Assembly (NCBI RefSeq): GCF_000695685.1
Contig: NZ_JFFR01000033.1
Span: 124,001 to 188,000 of the forward strand
Origin: Vibrio fortis
Lineage (GTDB): Bacteria; Pseudomonadota; Gammaproteobacteria; Enterobacterales; Vibrionaceae
Length of the DNA stretch: 64,000 bases
Direction of reading: 5' to 3'
Shown here: piece by piece, positions 25,099 to 33,528 of the stretch
Numbering within the stretch: the first letter of the stretch is position 1
Layout of the letters: each line of letters starts with the position of its first letter
Notes under the pieces: model-generated
Database searches by the model: none
What the model was told of the DNA's origin: nothing
The model's input: the letters and a program-made list of their open reading frames with translations, nothing else
Made by a program: the position numbers and the translations under genes

Positions 25099-26463
25099 AT
25101 GGAAACCATCTGGATTAAGAATCCACTCGCAATCTACACAGGTTCAAATACCGATGCACAAGGCGGACTCGTCGTCAGAGGCAATACCATTGTCGAGTTA
25201 GTAGGTAAGCACCAAGAACCAACTATCCCTGTCGACTATAGTGTTGATGCCTCGCGTCATGTTGTCACTCCAGGGCTAATTAACGCCCACCATCATTTCT
25301 ATCAAACCCTTACTCGTGCCTACCCAGGCGCACTCAACAAAGAGCTTTTTCATTGGCTGAAAAGTTTGTACCCAGTTTGGGCAAACCTTGATGCTGAAAT
25401 GATGAGCCTTGCCACTGAGCTGGCTTTGGTCGAGCTGATGATGTCTGGCTGCACCACGGCTTCCGATCACCATTACCTGCTTCCTAACGGGCTTGAACAC
25501 GCGATTGATCTGCAAGTCGAAGCCGCCGAAAAGCTCGGTGTTCGAGCTATCTTTACCCGCGGTTCAATGAGTTTAGGAGAAGATGAAGGAGGACTACCTC
25601 CAAGGCACACCATCCAGACTGAACAAACCATCATCGACGATAGCCAACGCTTGATCCGTGACTACCACCAGCGGAATGAAGGCGCGATGGTTCAAATTGC
25701 CCTTGCACCATGCTCACCATTCTCGGTCACCACAGATTTGATGAGGGAGACTGCTAGAATTAGTGAACGTGAAGGTGTGATGATGCACACTCACCTATGC
25801 GAGACCCTAGATGAAGAAGATTTCTGTATTGAGAAGTTTGGCTTACGCCCGGTCGATTATCTCGAAGATGTGGGCTGGCTCAATGACCGAACTTGGTTAG
25901 CTCACGGTATCCACTTCAACCCAGAAGAGATAAAACGGCTAGGGGCGGCTGGCGTTGGTATCAGCCATTGCCCAACATCGAACATGATGCTTGCTTCAGG
26001 CATATGTAAGAACAACGACCTTGAAGCCGCTGGGGTGAAAGTCGGTCTCGGTGTTGATGGTTCGGCCTCGAATGATGGTTCGAATATGATTGCCGAAGTG
26101 CGAATGGCGATGTATCTGCAAAGGCTGCAGTATGGTTCTGCCAATGTCTCGCACTTTGATGCACTTCGCTGGGCAACATCGGGGTCTGCACGCGCAATGG
26201 GCCGTACCGATATCGGTACTCTTGAGGTTGGCAAACAAGCCGATATCGCTATGTTCAAGCTTGATGATATTCGTTTCTCTGGCAGTCACGATCCACTAGC
26301 CGCACTGCTTTTGTGTGGTGCCCAACAAGCAGACAAAGTGATGATAGCCGGACAATGGCGCGTCAACGATGGCGCAGTGATAGGTGTCGATATGGAACAT
26401 CTCATGCACCGCCACCACGCCGCCGCAATGAGGCTTGGTAAGCTGGCGATGAACAACCACTAA
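25099..26463 (+). CDS. 8-Oxoguanine deaminase
   Basis: A 454-residue cytosolic amidohydrolase. The metal HxH is GLINAHHHFYQTLTRAYPGA, followed by MHTHLCETLDEEDFC, LAHGIHFNPEEIKRL and the catalytic Asp in GLGVDGSASNDGSN. The HHHFYQTLTRA stretch and length match the 8-oxoguanine deaminase group, which converts 8-oxoguanine to urate, so the product enters this pathway at PuuD. Close relatives were once annotated as hydroxyatrazine hydrolases. AAGGAC precedes the ATG. Confidence 0.88.
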   Translation: METIWIKNPLAIYTGSNTDAQGGLVVRGNTIVELVGKHQEPTIPVDYSVDASRHVVTPGLINAHHHFYQTLTRAYPGALNKELFHWLKSLYPVWANLDAEMMSLATELALVELMMSGCTTASDHHYLLPNGLEHAIDLQVEAAEKLGVRAIFTRGSMSLGEDEGGLPPRHTIQTEQTIIDDSQRLIRDYHQRNEGAMVQIALAPCSPFSVTTDLMRETARISEREGVMMHTHLCETLDEEDFCIEKFGLRPVDYLEDVGWLNDRTWLAHGIHFNPEEIKRLGAAGVGISHCPTSNMMLASGICKNNDLEAAGVKVGLGVDGSASNDGSNMIAEVRMAMYLQRLQYGSANVSHFDALRWATSGSARAMGRTDIGTLEVGKQADIAMFKLDDIRFSGSHDPLAALLLCGAQQADKVMIAGQWRVNDGAVIGVDMEHLMHRHHAAAMRLGKLAMNNH

Positions 26464-27190
26464 CGTCACTCTTCGTCCATCACAGTCGAAATGCATGGCT
26501 GTGATGGGCAGTGGACATATACACCTTACTTCAACATCATCAGCTGCTGTCTTTAATTTCTCATTCTTTTCTAGCTATATCCTCGTGTTCAGTCGTTCTC
26601 CTTTTATATCTTTTTGAATGGTTATCGTCTTAATAATGGAAATAAAATAATAATCTAATTAAACCCTACCTAATTTAACAGATGCTAATTAAACGTTTTG
26701 TTAATATATAACACACTCATTATTTGGCACAGATCAAGTTTAAAACGATCGTTCTAATTATAAATTTATAAAATTTACCAACAGATTTAGTAATAATTAC
26801 AAAAATACAAATAATTATAGATTTATCACTTAAAGCATAAATGCATAGAATAAAATCCTATCAAATCCTTAATATACCTAGCCTGAGAGGTAACAGCAGA
26901 ACAAATGACTTAAATATCATTTAATTCAATAGATCAACAAACGATCAATATGAATTCAAATATGTGATCTAAATAGAACTTTTCATTATAAATCTGCTAT
27001 AGATTGAGCGCTTCTTATAAAAACAATATTCACATTAAGGAGCGAGATTAAAAAACCACATAATTACTACAAGTAATAACAACAGAAAATTATTCAATAA
27101 CACCTTATAAGTATTTAAAAATGCCATCGATATGGTAGGGGTATTATTGTCTTTGAATAAATCTAATAACAGATTAAGCAGGGTTAAAAA
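26464..27190. other. AT-rich spacer before the putative toxin genes
   Basis: A 727-bp spacer with no credible gene. It begins with a perfect inverted repeat, CCATCACAG (26477-26485) with CTGTGATGG (26499-26507), probably the 3' end structure of the deaminase mRNA. From about 26560 it is very AT-rich; bases 26761-26820 contain 8 G or C of 60. AAGGAG at 27037 is not followed by a usable start. I could not place a promoter with confidence. Such DNA before a toxin gene is typical of H-NS-bound regions. Confidence 0.6.
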
Positions 27191-28429
27191 ATGAAAAAAA
27201 TCACTAAGACACTTGTATTATCTTCGATCTCAATTGGGCTACTTTCCTCTTTTGCTCTCACTTCTCAAGCAGCTCCAATTCAAACAAATCAAGCGTCAGC
27301 AGAACAAAACCTACCGCAGGTGACTTACGATACGATCATTGGCGAGAATGGCGTCTTTATCGATTTGGATACCGATAACTTTATTTTAAAACAGCAAGAG
27401 TGGTATCAGATCCAAGCTTATGTCGAAGGCGCGTTAGCGCTACCCGTGACAGAAGCGAGCATGAAATCGACGCTAGGTATTCCCAATGATATTCCCTTCT
27501 CCAATTTCCAAGCACTCGTTGAGCAGTACTCTAACATTCACGACACTGCTTTCTATTGGAAAAAAGACCTATATCCAAGCATTGTTAACCTCTCATTGAG
27601 CTTGTCTAACTACGCACAAATCAAAGACTACATGCTTAACCCATTAAGCAACGCGCTCAACGAGATGTTAGCTAAAGCCTTCTCACCGCTACCGGAAGAT
27701 ATTGAAGCCGTTGAGCGCAACAGAAAAATGGCGATAGCTTATCTAAAGAGCCTGCAAAACTTTTCTATGAGATACCAACAAGAAGTGTCTGATGTTGGCG
27801 ACAACCTATTGGAGTTCTCGGCCACGCTAGACACTCAAAAGCTGCAATTGGATGTATTGGAAGGCACACACAATGGTTACCTCAGTGATGATGGCAGCGC
27901 GCTGCAACAGCGAGTCAATGATATAAATGCGCGTATTGCCCAGCTTAATAAAGACTACACTCACTACGTTACTGTCGCCTCTACCGCGGTAACTTACGCC
28001 TGGTTCCCTATGGTGGCGGTACCTATCATGGGTGTTTACGGTGATAAAGCAGAGAAGGCACGTAAGCTTCGCAATGAACTACAAAAAGAAGTGGATGATC
28101 TACAAGATCAACTAACGTATACCCAGAAAATATATAACTCTTACCACCGTTCATCAGAAAGCATCGATATAATCTCTCAGCAGATTGAAAATGCCATTCC
28201 ACATATTAATGAATTGAAACTTAACTGGCAGAAAATGAATTCAGATTTCACATCGCTACTTGCTGCGTTAGATGAAGCTCAGAATAATGCCGACATAATG
28301 AAAGATGATGCAATGCTTGGTGCAATCGGGGCTCTAGCCAATACATCGGTTGCTGAAATGAACTGGAATAATATCAGTGAGAAAGCCAAAGCATTTGCAA
28401 ACAACGCCTATATTCAGAAGATGGAATAG
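27191..28429 (+). CDS. Secreted alpha-helical pore-forming-toxin-like protein (ClyA/XaxA/MakA architecture)
   Basis: A 412-residue protein with a signal peptide (about 1-28, ending SQAAP) and no cysteines. The mature part is almost all helical: long amphipathic helices at about 60-220 and 230-258, one hydrophobic segment at 258-283 (VTVASTAVTYAWFPMVAVPI), then a charged coiled-coil stretch (DKAEKARKLRNELQKEVDDL) and more helix to the end. One hydrophobic hairpin or tongue within a helical bundle is the layout of ClyA, Hbl/Nhe, XaxA and MakA toxins; length is close to XaxA. I infer a soluble pore-forming subunit; no exact family was confirmed. AGCAGGG precedes the ATG. Confidence 0.7.
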   Translation: MKKITKTLVLSSISIGLLSSFALTSQAAPIQTNQASAEQNLPQVTYDTIIGENGVFIDLDTDNFILKQQEWYQIQAYVEGALALPVTEASMKSTLGIPNDIPFSNFQALVEQYSNIHDTAFYWKKDLYPSIVNLSLSLSNYAQIKDYMLNPLSNALNEMLAKAFSPLPEDIEAVERNRKMAIAYLKSLQNFSMRYQQEVSDVGDNLLEFSATLDTQKLQLDVLEGTHNGYLSDDGSALQQRVNDINARIAQLNKDYTHYVTVASTAVTYAWFPMVAVPIMGVYGDKAEKARKLRNELQKEVDDLQDQLTYTQKIYNSYHRSSESIDIISQQIENAIPHINELKLNWQKMNSDFTSLLAALDEAQNNADIMKDDAMLGAIGALANTSVAEMNWNNISEKAKAFANNAYIQKME

Positions 28430-28482
28430 TCTGCTTCCAGTTCGATAAAACAAAGACCTAATAAATAAAACCAAATAATAGA

Positions 28483-28518
28483 GCCACACCTTATAGCAAT
28501 AAGGTGCGGCTTCTTTTA
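28483..28518 (+). terminator. Hairpin between the two putative toxin genes
   Basis: CACCTTAT (28487-28494) pairs with ATAAGGTG (28499-28506) around a 4-base loop, extended with one mismatch by GCC/GGC, and followed by TTCTTTTA. It may partly terminate transcription, giving more of the first protein than the second. Confidence 0.7.
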
Positions 28519-28558
28519 CCCCAAATTTGGTAATACTCATTTTCGACAGGATTTTTCT

Positions 28559-30955
28559 ATGAGACTTCTACCTATTATTATTTCTCTTTCATTTTCTCAA
28601 CAAGCCTTTGCGAGTGATTGGCTTGAGCTAAATAACTTGCCAAACTCCACTGAATATCCAACATGGGTTCAATCAGCCTATTCCGAGGTGGGCGTCTTAT
28701 CTCGCTCTACATCAGATTTACATATTAACCTTAGTGATTGGATCGCACAGCAGAACCTTTACGTTACCAAACCTTCAAAAATCGTCATCTTCGCAGATAC
28801 TATTGAGGTTCCAGAGAACTTCAACTTAGTCGTCAACAACCAAAACATCCTCATTTTTGCTCGTAAGGTTGTTGGTCAGGGCACCCCAACCTTTGTACTT
28901 GGACAACAAGGATCTGCGGCATCCGTTTCCGTCATCGCAGGAGAGATAGAAACGCCAATTAACGTATTGGCTTTCCAAAGTGATGGCAGTATCACTCGAG
29001 ATGCGGTTTCTGGTGAAGAAGGCAATGGCACGTCTGTGGTACTGGCCGGTTCGCACTATCGAAGAACCACCATCGACTCCAACACCACTGGGCAAATGAA
29101 ACTGGCAACCGACCCTTTCACCGATATTGTTAACCGCTCTTTCGATATGGCTGCCACGCTATTCGATACGAATCCCGAGCTTAGCCTCGACCTTATTAAC
29201 TGGATTGAACAGAGCTTACGTCACGCCGGTTCAGTGGTTGAAGATGACCCAATTCTTTCAGACCTTTACCTACAAACCGTCGCTTTCAAACAGTTTATTA
29301 GCTTTAGTACCAAAGAGAGCAACTACGTCCCGTATCTCGACAAAGTCTTATACCAAGACAAGTATGAAGCGTATCTGAATGCCATGATCGCCTATCAAGC
29401 TCAATGGGACATTATCCAAGACAGAAACACCGTTATTGAGGACAAGATTGAAGCTTCTAAGTTAGCACTCGCTAACATTGAAGATGTTCTTAGAGCTCAA
29501 GGTTCGATCATCACTCAAACTCAATCCAACATTGATAAGATTGGCGATAGCCTGACTGAAATTGATGCTCAGTACAAAGCTCAAGAACTCGTTACTCTTG
29601 ATGCCCGAACCACTTATTTGGTTGGTGTAGAAAACTGGAAAACCCAGCAGCAACTCAATGCCGCTTTAGCGATATTCAAGGCGATAGCGGAAATCGGAAG
29701 TGCGGTCAGTGGCGTGTTCACTGGTAACCTCTCAGGGGTAAATGACTTAACCGAGCAGCTGGCAAAAACACCTGAAGCACTCGAAAAAGCAAAAAACCTC
29801 GTTACCAACATTAAGTCCGTCACTGGCATTATTGATAGCGTGACCAAAACGATTTCTGGTATTTCGCAGCTGACCAACGACGTTAAATCCGCCATCAAAT
29901 TCCAAAAAGTATCGGAAGCGATGGATGGATTTAACTTTAATATCCCAACACTCAACGAGAGCAATCTTGCATGGGATTTGATGATCACCGAGATTCGCAG
30001 CAATCTCAGATATGCCGACAGTTTGGGTATCAAAGGCGCAAGACAATACCTGCTAGAGCTTGAAAAACAGGTCTTACTTGGTAAAGCCATTAACATCACA
30101 CAGCTCAATTTTGCTCACGAGCAAGCTAAGTTGGTCGACCTGCTTTTAACGAATAATGTCACTACCAATCAGCAACAAAGATTGAACACTGCCATTGAGG
30201 GTTATCAGTTAGACAGTGATAGCTTTGATTCTGTTGAACGTGAACTTTCTCGAGTCTTAATGCACTTCAAACGTCCGATGTACGTTGCTCTGTCGAACTA
30301 TGTTCAGGCATACGAATACTGGGCATTGAAGCCAAGTGAGATCACCCCTTCTCTCAACAAGAGCTATCTAGACTACCAGTTCGACTTGGCCTCTATCGAA
30401 AGTGAATATGTGAATGCCCTGTCTTCATTCCAGCCAGCACCACAAGACTTCACCATCGATAACTACACCATTTCCAGTCCAGAGCAGCTGGAGAGCTTTG
30501 CTAATACGGGTGAGTTGAACTTCACGATTCCACTAGAGCAAGTTCAGCTCTGTTCATTTGATCGAGTTAGGCTTTCAACGGTGCGTGTGTTCCTTGAAGG
30601 GGAGAACTTACCTTACGGCAAACAACTCAACTTACGAGTCTCCAGCTCAGGTAGCTATGCTGACCGATACGAAAATCAGGACTATCAATTCAGCTCTAAC
30701 CCAGTATCGCGCGCATTCTACTATCGCCTTGATGACCCAACGACCAATGACGTAAGCATCATCACCGATGGCTCTGTGGCGAATAAGTTCGAGTATGCGT
30801 ATTTCCAACCAACGCCATTCTCGTCTTGGAATATCACACTCAACAACTTTGATAAAACGGATCAAACCAATAACCAGTACCTAAAAGATGTCGAACAGAT
30901 TCGTGTCGAATTCCTAGGTAGTGGTATCCCCAATGGCAACAGTTGCTCTCACTAA
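28559..30955 (+). CDS. Large secreted protein of unknown function, partner of the toxin-like gene
   Basis: A 798-residue protein I do not recognise. A signal peptide ends near residue 19 (QQAFAS). Residues 50-175 are beta-rich (KIVIFADTIEVPENFNLVV, NQNILIFARKVVG). Residues 190-620 are mostly helical, with a hydrophobic segment at 368-388 (NAALAIFKAIAEIGSAVSGV) and predicted coiled coils around 290-350 and 400-450. Residues 635-798 form a beta-rich domain (RLSTVRVFLEG, LNLRVSSSGSYADRY, WNITLNNFD, IRVEFLGSGIPNG). The only two cysteines, C665 and C796, bracket it and could form a disulfide. CAGGA precedes the ATG. The layout suggests a second pore or receptor-binding subunit; this is inference. 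Confidence 0.65.
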   Translation: MRLLPIIISLSFSQQAFASDWLELNNLPNSTEYPTWVQSAYSEVGVLSRSTSDLHINLSDWIAQQNLYVTKPSKIVIFADTIEVPENFNLVVNNQNILIFARKVVGQGTPTFVLGQQGSAASVSVIAGEIETPINVLAFQSDGSITRDAVSGEEGNGTSVVLAGSHYRRTTIDSNTTGQMKLATDPFTDIVNRSFDMAATLFDTNPELSLDLINWIEQSLRHAGSVVEDDPILSDLYLQTVAFKQFISFSTKESNYVPYLDKVLYQDKYEAYLNAMIAYQAQWDIIQDRNTVIEDKIEASKLALANIEDVLRAQGSIITQTQSNIDKIGDSLTEIDAQYKAQELVTLDARTTYLVGVENWKTQQQLNAALAIFKAIAEIGSAVSGVFTGNLSGVNDLTEQLAKTPEALEKAKNLVTNIKSVTGIIDSVTKTISGISQLTNDVKSAIKFQKVSEAMDGFNFNIPTLNESNLAWDLMITEIRSNLRYADSLGIKGARQYLLELEKQVLLGKAINITQLNFAHEQAKLVDLLLTNNVTTNQQQRLNTAIEGYQLDSDSFDSVERELSRVLMHFKRPMYVALSNYVQAYEYWALKPSEITPSLNKSYLDYQFDLASIESEYVNALSSFQPAPQDFTIDNYTISSPEQLESFANTGELNFTIPLEQVQLCSFDRVRLSTVRVFLEGENLPYGKQLNLRVSSSGSYADRYENQDYQFSSNPVSRAFYYRLDDPTTNDVSIITDGSVANKFEYAYFQPTPFSSWNITLNNFDKTDQTNNQYLKDVEQIRVEFLGSGIPNGNSCSH

Positions 30956-31010
30956 CCACAGCGCATCTGTAACCAGAAAATCTTAGGTGCTCGTGTGACA
31001 ACCTAATAAA

Positions 31011-31038
31011 AAGGCCGACATAATGTCGGCCTTGTTTT
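31011..31038. terminator. Bidirectional terminator between the toxin-like pair and the amidohydrolase
   Basis: AAGGCCGACA (31011-31020) pairs perfectly with TGTCGGCCTT (31024-31033) with a 3-base loop. T-runs follow on both strands, serving the two convergent genes. Confidence 0.9.
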
Positions 31039-31065
31039 GTTCAATGTAAGGTTCAGGGTTATGCC

Positions 31066-32502
31066 CTAATCCATCAAGCTCTTTGACTTGATCGCCTTCT
31101 TCGCTAGCTCCTTTGCAAACTCAGCAATATCGGCTTCGAATTCATCAACGCTTTGACGGATTTCATCCAGTTGTACTGTCTGCATCACGCGGTTTTCCAT
31201 CACGATTTGGCCATTAACGATCGTGGTGTCGATGTTGCTTGGGTTCGCTTGGTAAACCAAGGTCGCGTATGGGTCATAGCTCGGCATCATGTTCGCCGAT
31301 TGTGTCTCTACAATCACGATATCGGCTTTTTTCCCCACCTCTAGTGAACCAATTTGGTCTTCCATATGCAGAGCTTTTGCACCGCCCAAAGTTGCCATCT
31401 CAATCACCTGTTCAGGAATCATGATTGTGCGGTCTGAGTGCTTCAAACGCTGCATGTTTGCTGCATAACTCAGAGTGCGCATGATATCCACTTGGTTAGA
31501 ACTCATTGGGCCGTCGGTACCCAAGCCTATGCGCATGTCAGCACGGTACATATCCCATGCAGGCGCAATTCCCGTCGCTCCTTTAGCGTTCGCCATCGGA
31601 TTGTAAGAGATACCAGCGTCAGCCAGTTTTAATAGCCTCTGATCGTTCTCAGACAAATGAATACCGTGAGCAATCACGACACGCTCATCGAGTACGCCGA
31701 TTTCATCCATATACTCCACCGGTGAATTGGCTGTGGTTTCATCTTTAATGCGCTTTTCTTCATTGGGAAATTCCGCAACGTGAATCAACACTGGCACATC
31801 GTATTGAGCCGATAATCTATTGATTTCTTGCAGTTTATCTTTGCTCACTGTGTAGACGGCATGGGGCGCGTAGGCAGGTGTGATCAAATCATCGTTCTTG
31901 TACTCTTCGATGAATCCTTTTGCGTAGTCAATGCCTCCATAAGGTTCTTTCGCATCAACCACCGGGAATTTAATCACTGTTTCACCCAAAACAGCTCGTA
32001 GACCTACCTCTTTGGTTGCCTTTGCCATTTCATCCATGTGGTAATACATGTCGGCATAGGTTGTAACACCACTTTGCGCTAATTCGATGCTGCCGAGTTT
32101 AGTGGCATTGTAGATGAGATCACGACTTAGTTTTTCCGCTTCAAGAGGAAAGAAGTAGGCAAATAAGCGATTCGAGATCCCCTCTTCTCCCAATCCGCGA
32201 AATGCAATCATAGGAAGGTGGTTGTGAGCATTGACCATACCAGGCATGACGATACCATCTTGAGCATCGATTACTTTCTCCGCACGATACTGGGTCAATA
32301 GCTCCTCACTACCAACCGCGATGATCTGGTCGTCTTTCACCACGACAACTCCATCGTCAATCACGTCCTTAGTCGCGTTAATCGTCAAGACTTGGCCATT
32401 GGTAATCATTAAGTCTGCGTTGTAATCGTTCGTCGCTATAGTCGAACCACAGCCAGTTAAAAGAACGGCGCTAATTGTGTAAGCCAAGCTTTTGAGAGTC
32501 AT
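31066..32502 (-). CDS. Lipoprotein amidohydrolase, SAH/MTA deaminase-like
   Basis: A 478-residue protein combining a lipoprotein signal (LLTGCGS, C18 as lipidation site) with a complete TRZ/ATZ-type amidohydrolase. HxH is VNAHNHLPMIAFRG, then HVAEFPNEEKRI, AHGIHLSENDQRL and LGTDGPMSSNQVD, as in S-adenosylhomocysteine/5-methylthioadenosine deaminases. Gly at +2 gives no inner-membrane retention signal, so it is probably anchored in the outer membrane facing the periplasm. A periplasmic deaminase for nucleosides or purine-like compounds would fit the surroundings, but substrate is unknown. I prefer ATG 32502, preceded by AAAGGTAC, over 32529. Confidence 0.82.
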   Translation of the reverse strand: MTLKSLAYTISAVLLTGCGSTIATNDYNADLMITNGQVLTINATKDVIDDGVVVVKDDQIIAVGSEELLTQYRAEKVIDAQDGIVMPGMVNAHNHLPMIAFRGLGEEGISNRLFAYFFPLEAEKLSRDLIYNATKLGSIELAQSGVTTYADMYYHMDEMAKATKEVGLRAVLGETVIKFPVVDAKEPYGGIDYAKGFIEEYKNDDLITPAYAPHAVYTVSKDKLQEINRLSAQYDVPVLIHVAEFPNEEKRIKDETTANSPVEYMDEIGVLDERVVIAHGIHLSENDQRLLKLADAGISYNPMANAKGATGIAPAWDMYRADMRIGLGTDGPMSSNQVDIMRTLSYAANMQRLKHSDRTIMIPEQVIEMATLGGAKALHMEDQIGSLEVGKKADIVIVETQSANMMPSYDPYATLVYQANPSNIDTTIVNGQIVMENRVMQTVQLDEIRQSVDEFEADIAEFAKELAKKAIKSKSLMD

Positions 32503-32561
32503 GCGTGTACCTTTGAGTTGTGCGTTCATTTATCGGGAGCAGATGCTTCCTTAATAAAGTC

Positions 32562-32593
32562 AAAGTAGCTTGCCCGTGAGATTTTGCTACTTT
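32562..32593. repeat. Inverted repeat before the lipoprotein amidohydrolase
   Basis: AAAGTAGC (32562-32569) and GCTACTTT (32586-32593) are perfect complements 16 bases apart. It lies about 60 bp before the start codon, so it could be an operator or a leader stem; nothing decides between these. Confidence 0.4.
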
Positions 32594-32747
32594 CACTTTT
32601 GATGACAAAGACAACCTTGCCATTAAATAAAACGACATACTAAATCGAGTCGAGCCGATACTGAAATCCGTTATTGCACACAAAGTCACAATTATGGAAA
32701 TACGAGGCGCAATCACTGCAATTGAATATATTGGGGCCGATATGAAA

Positions 32748-32769
32748 AAGACCTGCAATTGCAGGCCTT
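32748..32769 (-). terminator. Terminator after the TetR gene
   Basis: The palindrome CCTGCAATTGCAGG (32752-32765), extended with one mismatch by AAG/CTT, ends in a T-run on the reverse strand, 20 bp past the tetR stop. Confidence 0.75.
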
Positions 32770-32787
32770 GTATGAAACTGAAACAGC

Positions 32788-33396
32788 TTAGCTTTTTACG
32801 CCGCACCCTTTTATCACCAACTGTGTGATGAACTTGGCGGCGTCTTCATAATCTTGGTCATCAAGTTGGTCTTTTTTCATCACACTGCAAATCTGCCAGC
32901 CGAAATCCGCATAGGTTTGAGTCGCGGCCCAGATAGTGAACATTAGGTGATGTGCAGGCACGTCGTCCATCAGCCCTTGTGCAGACCAAGTAGCAAACTT
33001 GTCGATGATCATCTGAGACTGTTTATAAAGCTCATCACCAATATCTTTTGGTAATACTTTAGCGCCCGACATCACTTCATTGGCAAAAACCTTGGAGGCG
33101 TGCGGGTGATCACGAGAGATGATTAACTTAGTTTGGATATATTGAGACAGAGCTTCGACAGGATCATCGAGCTCTTCAATTGGACGAGAGGCTTCCAACA
33201 AGGGTTGCGTCACCGACTCCAATACCGCGTTGTAGAGCTTGTCTTTTGAACTGAAGTAATAGAATACGTTAGGCTTTGGAATATCAGCAGCTTTGGCAAT
33301 ATCAACCATTTTGGTCGCGGCATAACCGTGCATCGCGAACTGCTCACACGCCACTTGAATGATTAAGTCTTGGTTCTTCTGCCTGATCTTAGACAT
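32788..33396 (-). CDS. RutR-like TetR-family regulator
   Basis: A 202-residue protein. Residues 10-60 are a TetR helix-turn-helix (ATKMVDIAKAADIPKPNVFYYFSSKDKLY). The C-terminal domain resembles RutR throughout: LYNAVLES, IQTKLIISRDHPHASKVFANEVMSGA, HLMFTIWAATQTYADFGWQI. RutR binds uracil or thymine and controls pyrimidine and related genes; this relative may sense a purine or pyrimidine. Two RutR-type dyads stand before xdhA and a TTTGACC half-site at 33451-33457 lies before its own gene. TAGGGAT precedes the ATG. The ligand is unknown. Confidence 0.87.
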   Translation of the reverse strand: MSKIRQKNQDLIIQVACEQFAMHGYAATKMVDIAKAADIPKPNVFYYFSSKDKLYNAVLESVTQPLLEASRPIEELDDPVEALSQYIQTKLIISRDHPHASKVFANEVMSGAKVLPKDIGDELYKQSQMIIDKFATWSAQGLMDDVPAHHLMFTIWAATQTYADFGWQICSVMKKDQLDDQDYEDAAKFITQLVIKGCGVKS

Positions 33397-33528
33397 ATCA
33401 TATCCCTACAACCGATTGATTTAGCTTTAGTGTCCTACGATACAAATAACTTTGACCGTCCCTTTATTGTGCATGAGACGGCCAATCGATTGGTTCATAT
33501 ATTTTAATAAATGAGAGGGAGGTTAACT

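Noticed and set aside
26464..27190. Possible small RNA or attachment site in the AT-rich spacer
   Set aside because: I could see no integrase, tRNA fragment or flanking direct repeat around the toxin-like pair, and no terminator-bounded transcript.
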